From Adiantum capillus-veneris (Eukaryota; Streptophyta; Polypodiopsida; Polypodiales; Pteridaceae), in assembly GCA_014529385.2 (NCBI GenBank), contig CM043957.1, positions 66,857,503 to 66,921,502 of the forward strand: DNA of 64,000 nt. Reading direction: 5' to 3'. Under the pieces are notes generated by a model. That model worked only from the letters and a program-made list of their open reading frames with translations. It ran no database searches and was not told the DNA's origin. The translations under genes and the position numbers were made by a program. Within the stretch, counting starts at the first letter, position 1, and the number at the start of each line of letters is the position of its first letter. Shown here in pieces: positions 22,499-32,479 of the stretch.

Positions 22499-24515
22499 AT
22501 GGTGAAAGGACAAGAGTGGAGTTATGTGCATAAGTTGAAAGCTGGGAAAAATACATCTCAACTTAAATGTAAATCTTGTGGCCACGAGTTCAGTGGTAAT
22601 GCAACCAGAATTAAAGAGCATTTGTTTAAAGTCCCTGGCAATGTTGAAAAGTGCGGGGCACCACCAAAAGATATTCATGAAAAATTTGCCATGTATTCTC
22701 GCAAAGTAAAGTTGATTCTTGCAGCTAAACATAAAGGTGATGTTTCTAAAGATATTCATGCGAATATTGAACCATCTGTATGCAATGAGGCAACAGAAGA
22801 GGTGTGTACCACTCAAGTAAATGATCAAAGTTCTCAATTGAACCCTCTTCATGGACATGCTTCTACATCAGGAGGAGTTCCTAGCACAAGCAAATCCGGC
22901 AGAGCGTCATCCAATGGACAGACAATGCCTGAAGCATTAGGTAAAAAATGGTTGCTTGAGTTGCATTTAAAATGGACACAAGCATTTGTTGCGTGTGGCA
23001 TATCGTTCAATGTTATGCGCAATCCAATATTTCAAGATGCTTTGATGAGTACAGCCAAAAAAGAATTTGTGCTTCCTGACTATAACAAGATGTGAACTGA
23101 ATATCTTGATAAAGTCAAAGACAGTACTGAAGCCATTCTCAAACGCACAGTCCTAGATTTTGTTCCAACATATGGATGCACCATAGCATTGGATGGATGG
23201 ACTAACTGTCAGAAAAAACCTTTAATCAATGTAATGCTTATTAACCCTAGAGGGGCTATGTTCGTGGAAGCAATTGACAGCTCATTGAAAGAGAAGACTA
23301 TCACCTACCTAGCAGGGGTGTATGAGCGTGCAATTGCAAAGGCAGGTGGACCAAAGAATGTGACTGCTATTGTCACATATAATGCGGCCAACTACAAAGG
23401 AGCAGGAAGAGCTATTCAAGTCAAGTATCCGGAGATTTCTTGGGTACCATGTGCAGCTCACACTTTAAATGTTCTTTTAAAAGATATTGGTAAAATGGCA
23501 TGTGTGAAGAAAACTTTATTGGATGAAAATCATGTGGTGAAATTCATTAGAGAGCATCAATTTTCGTATGCTCTTTTTCGAACCAAGTCACCAAATAAAG
23601 CTCTGCAAATATTTTGCGCAACAAGGTTTGCTATGGCATACTATGTTCTTGCTGCTTTGCAAGAGTTGAAGCCTGCATTGATGGAAACCTTAGCAGACAG
23701 AAGATGGGATGGATGGCTCAGCAAGTATCCAAGTTATCAGGAAGCAGCTGGTCGATGTGCACAAATAGTAAACTCGCCAGTCTTTTGGCGTAATGTAGAA
23801 AGAATAGTAACTGTGTCTAAGCCATTTGTAGATCTTTTGAGAGCAGTTGACACAGATTCTTTTATTTTTGGTCGGGTCTACTGGTATATGTCAGAGGCTA
23901 TACGTAAGCTAAGAGAAAATGTTAGTTTTGGTGCAAAGGATAAAGCTACCATGATTACAATTGTTAACAAGCGTTGGGTGCAGTTGCATACGCCATTGCA
24001 TGGTGCGACTTTTGTATTGGATCCTAAGTTTCAAATACATCAGCAATCTGCCAACAAAGAAGTTATGTCCAACTTCAAAACAGTGTGCTCCCAACTCTTA
24101 GGGCACGAAGATGGAAAAACAGCTTTTCATCAGCGAGTAGATTATGCCAACAGAACTGGTATGTTTCAGGATCCGTGGCATATAGATGCCATTGGCAAAA
24201 CAAGTGCACCTTTATGGTGGAAGGAGTATGGTGGAGAGAAAGTGGAGTTGCAACACATTGCAGTTAGAGTTTTATTAGTAGCTGCATCAAGTGGAAGTTG
24301 TGAACGAAATTGGTCAGCATTTGACTTTGTGCACACGAAAAAACATTGCAACTAGAGCCGCTCAAAAGCAATATGGAGTCTTCCAAACGCATGAAGCTAT
24401 TTCTGCAGAAGTTGATGATGAAGATGATATGGAATGGGAGATAGTTTCAGAATGCTTAGATATGGACGAAGTAGATGATATGGTTGCAGTTTTTGAAGAC
24501 GGAGATGATTTGTGA
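22499..24515 (+). pseudogene. hAT transposase (BED finger, DUF659, hAT dimerisation), two breaks
   Basis: It encodes a hAT-superfamily transposase. From ATG 22499: a BED-type zinc finger (WSYVHKL, then CKSCGHEFSGNATRIKEHL, residues about 7-45), a low-complexity linker, then a DUF659/RNase H-like core with DGWTNCQKKPLINVM and PCAAHTLNVLLKDIGK, and the C-terminal dimerisation region with PLWWKEYGGE and SGSCERNWSAFDFVHTKK. A single in-frame TGA at 23093-23095 interrupts it; the next codons continue the same protein. A shift near 24345 leads into an acidic tail (AEVDDEDDMEWE) ending 24515. ATG 22436 is an alternative start in frame, but residues before 22499 look non-coding. Confidence 0.85.
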
Positions 24516-24776
24516 GAGTACCATTGTAATACTTAACAAGTTTTTGCATATGATGAAAGAAAGTGGTATCTCGTTGTCGTTCACATCAAAACCTCTCTTT
24601 CTCTCTCTCATACGCACATATTTACTCACACACAAATATAAATTGCCGATAATATCTTGTCGAATAACAATTACATAAAGTCGATGTAGGTTTGAAATTA
24701 CAACAAGGTTCTGGGAAATTACTCAATCGAAAAGAGTTTGATATAATTTTGAGATTACAAAAAGCTTGTGAGTGAC

Positions 24777-25499
24777 TTATGAGTTTGATAGATTTTCTAT
24801 AAGCTGGTCTATGGTAAAATCTGTAATTCCTAGCTCAGGGGATGGTTGAGCACCATCTTTATGTGAAGTGGTAGTATCATCTGGCAAAGATCCATACAAT
24901 GTTTCATATTGTTGAAGCTTTGCTTGTGCATCACTTAACTCTATTTCAAGCTCAAGAATACGGCCACGAAGCATGTCCGGTGTTTCTCCTTGGCTGGCAA
25001 GGTCTTGTCCTTGGCTGGCTAATCCAGTCAGTGTTTCTGACTCTTCAGGAAGTAAAACAATAGGACACTTGCGAGGAGGCATTGGATTATTTGCATTGCG
25101 TGCTGCCACCTTTTCTGCAATGCGTCCACGTCCAACGCCAGCGGTGCCTAGACGATCTGACCAATCCACTCTCTTCAGCAAAACACATCGAACATAGCAT
25201 TGTTGGATAAAGTAAATTGCTACTTGGTTGTTGTTTGGTAGGCATCTCTCTTGTCGTATAAACCTTTGCAGCAATACACGTGCCAGTCCTTTATGTTGCA
25301 AATCAGAGAGCTTTAATGGAGCTGTATATTTTGCATTGCCACTTATTTGAAATAGTTGATGGCGTACAAAGTGATTAGGGCAAAGCTTTTTGCACTCTTT
25401 AAGGGTTAGTGGTTCGCCCTGCAGCTCAGATTCATCTTCTTCAATGTTCGCAATAGTAGAAATTGCCTGAGCTTCAGCGTGGTTGAGTTCTTCTTCCAT
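24777..25499 (-). CDS. Unknown 240-codon hAT-internal protein
   Basis: An open frame of 240 codons with no stop. The ATG lies two bases after AATATGCAG, a good splice acceptor, so this is likely the coding exon of a spliced minus-strand transcript. No family is recognised. Visible: an acidic N-terminus (EEDESELQGE), a Cys-containing KKLCPNHFVRHQLF segment, a basic GVGRGRIAEKVAARN segment, and a C-terminal coiled-coil-like LRGRILELEIELSDAQAKLQ. It lies downstream of the kinase-like gene on the same strand, and tail to tail with the transposase. It may be an accessory transposition protein or cargo. Confidence 0.5.
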   Translation of the reverse strand: MEEELNHAEAQAISTIANIEEDESELQGEPLTLKECKKLCPNHFVRHQLFQISGNAKYTAPLKLSDLQHKGLARVLLQRFIRQERCLPNNNQVAIYFIQQCYVRCVLLKRVDWSDRLGTAGVGRGRIAEKVAARNANNPMPPRKCPIVLLPEESETLTGLASQGQDLASQGETPDMLRGRILELEIELSDAQAKLQQYETLYGSLPDDTTTSHKDGAQPSPELGITDFTIDQLIENLSNS

Positions 25500-25666
25500 A
25501 TCTGCATATTAGGTGAACATGTCATTACTTTTAAATACCCATTCAATTAATTTGACATTGGACAGTATATCAAATGACAAACATAGATATTTTGTTCAAT
25601 TAAACATACAATTAAATCTGACACCAAAAGTAAAACAATGATGAAATCATGAGACTTGTGTTTTCA

Positions 25667-27079
25667 TTAATCATCAGCTGGTCGTAAGCCACATGTCATT
25701 ACAATGTTGTAACCCACTCTATGGGCACCATTTAAACATAAGGAGAGGTCAAAAGCGTTAGGCCGGGTTTTGGGGTTTAGGAGCTTGTCGGTTTCAAGAT
25801 GAGCAAGTACATTACTCAAAAAATGTCTCTTGCTTTGTTCTTGGGGCTCTAGTAAGCACTTCAAAATGCGTTTACATGTATGACACATGGAATAAATATC
25901 CATAGCTTTGGTCCAGGAGGGAGGATTACTAGATATACATTCGCGGGCTGCCCATGGATAATCTCTCTCATATTGTTTTTTAGTTTCTATCTGCATATCG
26001 CGTAGAGGAGGAAAACCGGCTGTGGTATTTGTTTTGGTGCATGAACCCCAATCCACAATGCCGGCATAAACACCTTTTTCGCCAAAATGCAGCATCATAT
26101 TCCGAGAGTGTAGATCATTGTGGAGGTAGTTATGCGAATGTATATACTTTAGAGTTTGGAGGAGAGCATTGATGATCTGTAAAATATTCTCCTCGAATAG
26201 CTCTATTGTTCCTGCAGTGAGTACATAATCACGGATGACAGGTTGGCTGTCGTCTGCAGTGCATTCTTTGATCCATTGCTCCACATGGCCGCCATTCCAA
26301 AATCATGAAATGAGCATTGGTCGCTCCACGTTGCGCACCATGGCAAGAGGGTAGATAATACCTCGATGTGAAATATCCAAAATTGTTGCTTCGTCTTTGA
26401 CCTGTTGCTCCATGGTGGGCCCATGTAAGTGTACTTTGAACACTTTTGCAGCATGCACTTGATCTTTGAAAGCGGGATGTGTGACACCCACACGCTTCAC
26501 ATGTGCCCATCTTCCCTCTCCTAGCTGTGGAGCTTGGATATTGAAGACGGCTGTGTCGGGTAAAAGGTGTAAAATAGGTGGTAGTTGAGAGAGGTCTAAT
26601 GTAGCAACGGATGACATTGCAGGCTCTGTTCTAAGAATGATTTCTGGTTCAACAGCAGCTTCAGAAGAGCTCGCTTCCACTCTTGCACGCTTTGCTGCTC
26701 TTTCTAACTTTTCCTTGCTCTTGAACTCCGTGTAAAGCTGTTGCACAAGATGTATGCGCTCAACTATGTTTGGCAAGGATGTAATTGCAGGATTTTTCAG
26801 TTCTTGAAAGGTTTTCATGATTTGTCCAATGGTTTGTTTGACCATGTTTACTAAAGCACCTAATGTCAGGAGGGCTATGTCAAAAATAGCTGGTGCAAAC
26901 TCTGCCTAGAGCTGCTCAAACACAGACTTGGTTAGAGTCTCTGTAAGCTGATAAAAATGCTCCGGAGTGACAGGGTTTAAACAACGCCTAATCTTTGCCT
27001 CTGACGAGTAATGGAAGTGTCTCACAATCACTTCGGAGACGAACTTTCATTGATGTTTCGCTAGCTTCGTGTCTGCCAT
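25667..27079 (-). pseudogene. Protein-kinase-like gene inside the hAT element (three in-frame stops)
   Basis: One frame of 470 codons from ATG 27079, which lies two bases after GTCATACAG (acceptor-like). It is interrupted only by TGA (27047-27049), TAG (26906-26908) and TGA (26303-26305), with no frameshift. Kinase motifs in order: Gly-rich LGEGRW (residues about 186-191), HAAKVFKV lysine (about 212), KDEATIL glutamate (about 230), catalytic loop HNDLHSRNMML with Asp about 322 and Asn about 327, metal-binding DWG (343-345, in place of DFG), AARE in place of APE (about 377-380) and MDIYSMC in the F-helix position. All main catalytic residues are present. The Arg of HRD is replaced by Asn. An aminoglycoside-phosphotransferase-like fold is an alternative. 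The substrate is unknown. Confidence 0.75.
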
Positions 27080-27280
27080 ATCTGTATGACAAAATTATAA
27101 ATTAAGAATCTTACGAAATGATTGTACACCATAGTAACATAGTTATTATATAATGAGTGTTAACCCTATATATATTAAATGATGATTCAAATTTATTAAG
27201 CAATACTAAATTATTGCAAATTAAAGAGAAAATCTTATGATTACAAACCACATTGTGCGAATCGACCATGAAAATTAATT

Positions 27281-27281
<1 letters not shown>

Positions 27282-27372
<91 letters not shown>
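27282..27372. repeat. (GA)n microsatellite in the hAT element
   Basis: A 90-bp uninterrupted GA run located upstream of the kinase-like gene on its minus strand, so it may lie in the promoter or leader region. Confidence 0.95.
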
Positions 27373-27376
<4 letters not shown>

Positions 27377-27570
27377 GGCCAGGAGTGTGAGATGCTCTCA
27401 GCACAAGAACTGGACCCTGCTATGTGCAAAAGTGTGAGATGATGAAAGAAATTACATCTAAAGGTTTGGAAAATCGTATATGTGAACAGCTCATCTAGTG
27501 TGAGATATTCTCAGCATAAGTCCTGGATGCTGTTGTAAAATAGATTGATAGTTTTTATCAATCTAATCCC

Positions 27571-28160
27571 TGATAAAGTGTGTGGAACTCACAACACAAC
27601 TATCAGCAGATAAATTAACAATTGCAGATGTAAGTTACCTATCGTATGTGTTTACGTCCAAAGCAACACCAAGTCATTTAATGATGAAAAATGATGTTCT
27701 TTTGGAATATGAAACACACGAGTAACCAGTATGTCACATTAAGACGAAGAGGGCATGAAAATATGCATCTCTTCACTCTTAATATAACGAGTGGTAACGC
27801 TTGTGTTTATATGTAACACATATGACAGAAAAACTTAATCTAAAATTGTAAATTTTATAAGCTATTTCTAATGGAGTGTGTGGCACGCACAACACAACCA
27901 TCAGCAAACAGCTCAACAATCTCAAATGTAAATCAATTGTTGTATATATCTACGTTCAGAGTAACACCAAGTCATCTACTGATGAACAATGATGTTACTA
28001 CAGAAATAGAAGCACAAAAATAACGAAAGTCGTATTAAGATGAAGAGCGCATAAAGTATGCATCTCTACACTCTTAAAATGACGAACGTTAATTTTTGTG
28101 CTTCTATGTAGAATAATCATTAATGATTTACTTTAAGATTGTAAATTTTATAGGCCACTC
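27571..28160. repeat. About 298-bp tandem duplication near the hAT right end
   Basis: Units 27571-27868 and 27869-28160 share GTGTGTGG(A/C)AC, ACAACACAAC, AACACCAAGTCAT, AATGATGTT and ATTGTAAATTTTATA in the same order at a 298-bp offset. They lie between the kinase leader and the right terminus, where hAT elements often carry subterminal repeats. Confidence 0.8.
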
Positions 28161-28440
28161 TGAAGTGAGAGGTGTAGCATCATGCCTACTACACTCCACG
28201 AGTCAACGTCTAATCCTAACTCATCTCTATGGTGAGAGATATACTACTACACTATACGAGTGAGAATCTAAATTTACCCTAAGCCTTCCCTGGAGTGAGT
28301 TATATAACTACACGCCACGGGAAAGGAAACTATATTCTATACACCTTTGGAGTGAGCCATATGGCTACACACCACGAAGTGGCCTACGACCTGCAAGCCA
28401 ACTTTGTGGTGAGAGCCGAAACTACTGCACCACACAAGTC
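28160..28440. repeat. Degenerate about 70-bp repeats near the hAT right end
   Basis: Four to five units of the form GGAGTGAG, a gap, ACTACAC, a gap, CACGA (about 28168, 28240, 28310, 28350, 28410). They are spaced like transposase-binding or regulatory repeats; function is inferred only from position. Confidence 0.55.
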
Positions 28441-28559
28441 TGGCACAACACAAAAAAATAGTTAATATTTATTGAAAATTTAAAAAATATACCTGAAAAC
28501 CGCTGTAAATCGAAGACGTTGTCTCTATCTGGCAAACTCTCAGAAGCTCCAAGCTCTCC

Positions 28560-28768
28560 AAACTCCAAGAAAGTCCACAATGCTTTTCGATCGAATACGG
28601 TGACGATTGTATATATATACTTTTTTTTGATCGATATATTTTTTGATTGAAAAATATATTGATCGAAATATGTTTTATATGGGTATTCGGTAATTATTTG
28701 GAGATACGGCGTATATTGACGTTTTATACGTATAATTTTTGTTATACGGGCGTATAAATGCAACGCAG
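28560..28768 (-). repeat. hAT right terminus and subterminal motifs
   Basis: It contains TTTCGATCGAAT, GATCGATA and TTGATCGAAA motifs and ATACGTATAA-type palindromes, mirroring the left end, and finishes AATGCAACGCAG before the duplicated GAGAGATC. Confidence 0.75.
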
Positions 28769-28776
28769 GAGAGATC

Positions 28777-28946
28777 TCTTAAAGCCATAAATATTGTATT
28801 TGAACAATTTTGCCACATTTTGTAAAAACTCTGGCTCTCTAAGTACCTTCCATGTTGTATAACACTCTTTTGATTTTGCGCTCACATCCTGAGCAATCCA
28901 TGGCCACATGCAGCTCCACGTTTTTTGACTACAAGATTTGATTGTG

Positions 28947-29023
<77 letters not shown>

Positions 29024-29204
29024 GATTGAAAATTCTGAGTGATCGACTTGCCTCTTCCATCACTCAAGTTGAATAGAAGAAGAACGTGTCATTGCATCAT
29101 TGTATTTATATGCGTCATTGCGTCATTGTTATTAATGGTCTTTGTGTCCACTCCAGGTACGTATGCTCTAGGTATGTTCTTACAAGCAGGGATGACGAGC
29201 ACCT

Positions 29205-29252
<48 letters not shown>

Positions 29253-29317
29253 TTGTCCATGTTTTCTACTCCATTCATTCAATATTAAGTTTGAATGTTC
29301 GTGTGTTTAATGCAGGT
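28777..29317. other. CACTA spacer with (CT)n runs upstream of the TnpA-like gene
   Basis: This is CACTA sequence resuming after the hAT. The TNP2 stop (28780-28782) comes first. CT microsatellites cover 28950-29021 and about 29207-29246. AATGCAG at 29316 is acceptor-like, so the second CT run probably lies in a leader intron. An open frame extends from 29039 through this region, but its codons are microsatellite-derived. Confidence 0.6.
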
Positions 29318-30529
29318 ATGGGTGATGAGCAGTTTCTTTCTTCTTTGTCACCCCAGCAGAGACAGTGGTACGTGGAGCATCATCGCTCTGACGCAACATC
29401 GCGCGTTTCTACTCCATCCGCATCTCCCTCTGTTTCGAAGCATTCAGCGCGCTCAGAAGCTTCGATGTCGACGAGAGGATCTTCACACTCGTCCAGGTGT
29501 CGACGCTCTAGTGGTGGCGGTGGCAGTTGTTGTGGGGATGCCGCCACCGATGCTTCGAAACCGCCTTGTGTTCGACGAGGCTCTTTACCCTCCCCTTGTT
29601 TGCCCGTCCTGACACGAGCCATGGCATCGCCATCGACACCAGGTTTTTCGCAGCTGATTGCCGTTCCTAGGAGCTACACACCACTAGCTACTCCTCCAGG
29701 AGTCACTCTAGTGGACACTCCTCGCTTCGGGGCTCATACTCCAGTGGAGACACCTGACGTCCGTACCCCCGTTGACATGCCGTTAAAGACCCCTTCCGGG
29801 ACACTCAGGTTCACGCGTCAGCGGCGAGAGGGCTTGTCTTACTCCGTCGACTTCATCGTCCGCATCATCTTGGATGATGAAGGCAAGAAGGTGATTTCGC
29901 GCATGCACGGTCTTTGCTCTCAGGTGTTTAGACACTACATACTAAACACCTGGACTGAAGTACCGAATGATTTAAAAGACAGAGTCATCAGCATGCTTCA
30001 TGACGAGTTTCCCATTCCAACACGGGATGAGCGCTTCAATGAAGACGTGATGAACGTTCGAATGCGCGAATACTGCAAGCACAAGCATTTCGAAGTGCAA
30101 AAAGAAATGAAGCATGGGTGGAATAGACCAGATTGGCTAGCCAAAGAAGATTGGAAGAATGCAAAGAAAGAAGTGCGCGAGAATCCCGACAAGTGGAAGC
30201 AACAAAAGGAGGCGGTGAGAGTGCGAGTAGAGGCAGGGAGCTCGCACCACTTGGGGAGCGGCGGGTGGGCATCATTTGAGGCCGATTTTGTAAGTGTTTT
30301 TGCATTGATCTCTATGTTTGACAGTTTAGGGTTTATGGGTTTTTAAATTCTAACATAATGGATTCTTTGTATGTTTTGACAATGGTCGATGACAGGACGT
30401 GGTCCCACACTCTACGAGCATGAGTACGCAGGCAAGAAGGGCTTAAACGCCCATATAGACATTCTGAGTTCTCGCGGTGGCATGGTTACTCAATCACTGA
30501 AACATGTACAATCACCTCCCCAAATACGG
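29318..30529 (+). pseudogene. CACTA TnpA-like (Transposase_24-type) gene, truncated by a gypsy insertion
   Basis: The preferred start is ATG 29318, just after a TTTAATGCAG acceptor. The first exon (324 codons, to about 30289) has a Ser/Thr/Pro-rich N-terminus with repeated TP dipeptides, then a region resembling the plant Ptta/En/Spm Transposase_24 family: NTWTEVPNDLKDRVISMLHD, then MREYCKHKHFEVQKEMKH and RPDWLAKEDWKNAKKEVREN, then SGGWASFEADF. GTAAGT at 30290 and GATGACAG at 30388-30395 fit an intron. In En/Spm elements TnpA-type proteins bind subterminal repeats and work with TNP2. The rest is cut off at 30529 by the gypsy LTR; the inverted 40623-41416 segment should hold the 3' end. Assigned from partial resemblance and position. 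Confidence 0.7.
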
Positions 30530-32453
30530 TGAGGCAAGCTTTTCCATGCATGGGAACCCCCCATATATTTTTGCCCTTTTATCAAAATATTTCCCATTAT
30601 ATAAGTTACTTATGATTTTTTCTTCCTTTTTCACAAACGTTTTAGCCTTTATTAAATAAATAATACTTATGCTAATCAATCACGATGTAGCATAATAAGT
30701 AAGCTTTCTTTGTTGATCTCTCTTTTGACCTTAAAAATATTAAATATATATATTCTAGTATTTTCTAATATATTTTTTTCATGTATGTATATTATTCCAC
30801 TCTACCAAATATTTTATTCACTAGTTTTCATTTTCAAACCTCAACCCCACTTTCAAATTTCAATAATAACTCCATCTAGATGATTGCCAATCTTTTCAAC
30901 ACTCTAGGTCATGTTTTCATACACATGAAGGAGCTTACACTTGAAGGCAAGAGAGAAGTCCACTCAAAGGGGACCACCAAAAGACTTTTGCAGCCACAAA
31001 TAATAGATTATTTGGCTGAATTTTTTAAGTAAAGAAGAACCCCGAATCTGAAGGAGCGTTCAACATGAAAGATGTAGCTCGTGATCTCAAATTTTAGCTC
31101 AATTTTTTTCAGAATTTTTGGAGTTATGAACACGGAGATATGATTTTTGTAGTGGACCCCAGTTTTCTCGTGTAATGGTGACACAGGCCATCCCCACTTT
31201 TCTTCCTTCTAGAATGGCTATGGTTCTACAAGTCTTCAAGCATGATTACAAGAGACAAGGCTCTTTTAATGAGGTCTTTGGTTAGTCTAGAGTAATTCTA
31301 TCACCATTTTTGGAGGATCCATCCTCATCAACAAATATCCACCTTCGACAACCTCTCTTATAATTTTCTTACCTCTCTCTTCTCTCCCTAATAAGCTTAT
31401 GTCTATCCAAAGCTAGACTATTGTAAATGATTTCCTATCCTCTACATCCTACCCACATTCTCTCTTTTTCTCTCTCTATTGACTCTGGTATTTTAAATAA
31501 TGAGGAGACAAGATGGGAGCCACAGTCACATGCACCCCATTTTCCTAGTCACCAAAGTGGGACACTCACCTCAAATAGAAATATTGCTAAATCCTTCCCT
31601 CCTTCCCTATATAAGGAGGCCATGAGAGCTCACTTGGGGGAGTACACACACACACACACACACACCCCTATCCATACATACTCTTGTGCTACATGCTTGT
31701 AGCATGAACCCTAATCACATAATCACAACACCATCATCATCACCATCACCATGCACAAAAGATGAGCACCACACCTCCACAGCACTTGTAATTAAGGGTT
31801 GAAGGCACAATTTCAAGAAGAAGAAGGGTGGACACACTCATGATATTCCTCGCCATCAACTCCCGTCTCTCCATTATGCCTCCTACGATCTTGTTCCCTT
31901 CTCATTTTCCTGCCGTACGCTACCTATTGTATTCATCTTTTGCAAGCAATCAACACACTCCATCTTGGTGCCATACTTTGTGTCGCTTTGGATACATCTC
32001 ATTGTGAGTATGGTATATGCTTGTTCCTTGCCATTTTTTTTCCGGCTTATGTTAAGGTGTGCGGATTCGCCACCACACACACACACTCTCTCTCCCTCTC
32101 ATATTCCTATCATCTTGCTACTTCCATCTTAAGGTGTGCGGATTCGCCACCTTTTGTATGAGAAGTGAGCATACTTGCATGTATCCCTGACCTCGTTATC
32201 TTCCTTACTACATGCACGCGTAGCGAGCCCATTCTCACTCACTCACCACTCCTCTCACCTTATTCTCCGACCACCCTATTCCACATTTGGGCGTGGATCT
32301 TGAAATTGTTTTCCATGCATGCTTCATTGTGTATATGTATTCGTCCTAGCCGCATATCTTGCTAGGTGGTGCCCCTATTGTGTATTCCCCATGATGAGGC
32401 ATTTGTGCATAGTCTTGGTGTAGAGGCCACTGGGTCTATTTTTTCACTTCCGC
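30530..32453 (+). repeat. 5' LTR of the Tat-like gypsy element
   Basis: It starts TGAGGCAAGC. It contains a CA microsatellite near 31648 and two copies of TTAAGGTGTGCGGATTCGCC with following ACC (about 32051 and 32130). Identity to the 3' LTR ends after CACTTCCGC, so the end is set there, although it lacks a terminal CA. Confidence 0.9.
31608..31617 (+). promoter_or_regulatory. Probable LTR TATA box
   Basis: CTATATAAGG in a C-rich context inside the 5' LTR, with the same sequence at 39666-39675 in the 3' LTR. Placement fits a U3 promoter driving the genomic transcript. Confidence 0.6.
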
Positions 32454-32461
32454 CTCTCATT

Positions 32462-32479
32462 TGGTGCCCCCACTGAGGA
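32462..32479 (+). other. Primer binding site of the Tat-like element
   Basis: TGGTGCCCCCACTGAGGA lies 8 nt after the LTR end. TGG complements the universal CCA tail of tRNAs. I cannot name the tRNA; it is not the initiator Met type. Confidence 0.6.

Larger units (their letters stand above)
21250..28768 (+). mobile_element. 7.5-kb hAT element carrying a transposase and a kinase-like gene
   Basis: The 8-bp target duplication GAGAGATC is at 21242-21249 and 28769-28776. The left end reads CTAAGTTGCATT; the right end, inverted, reads CTGCGTTGCATT (10 of 12 match). Both subterminal regions carry TCGATCGAAA-type motifs and CGTATAAT/GTATAC palindromes (about 21270-21460 and 28565-28755). Inside are a BED-finger hAT transposase on the plus strand and, convergently on the minus strand, a protein-kinase-like gene and a 240-codon unknown frame. 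The length is large for a plant hAT. It inserted two codons upstream of the TNP2 stop. Confidence 0.85.
12456..30529 (+). mobile_element. CACTA (En/Spm-type) element, left end and body
   Basis: It begins CACTACAAGAGGT, the classic CACTA terminal inverted repeat, preceded by the target copy CTT (12453-12455). Subterminal TAGCGACG-type repeats follow. The body carries a TNP2 transposase (17.5-21.2 kb) and a TnpA-like gene (29.3-30.5 kb), and was invaded by a LINE fragment (15256-16192) and a 7.5-kb hAT element (21250-28768). The matching right end is at 40623-41416 but inverted: its outer edge reads CACTACAAGAGGT on the plus strand and abuts AAG, the reverse complement of CTT. The body is cut at 30529 by a gypsy LTR. 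Confidence 0.85.

Noticed and set aside
29039-29317. N-terminal extension of the TnpA-like gene to ATG 29039
   Set aside because: The extension is largely microsatellite-derived Leu-Ser codons, and an acceptor site directly precedes ATG 29318.
31427-32365. Genes inside the gypsy LTRs (also 39486-40440)
   Set aside because: The same short frames occur in both LTRs, include the CA repeat, and are explained by LTR sequence.
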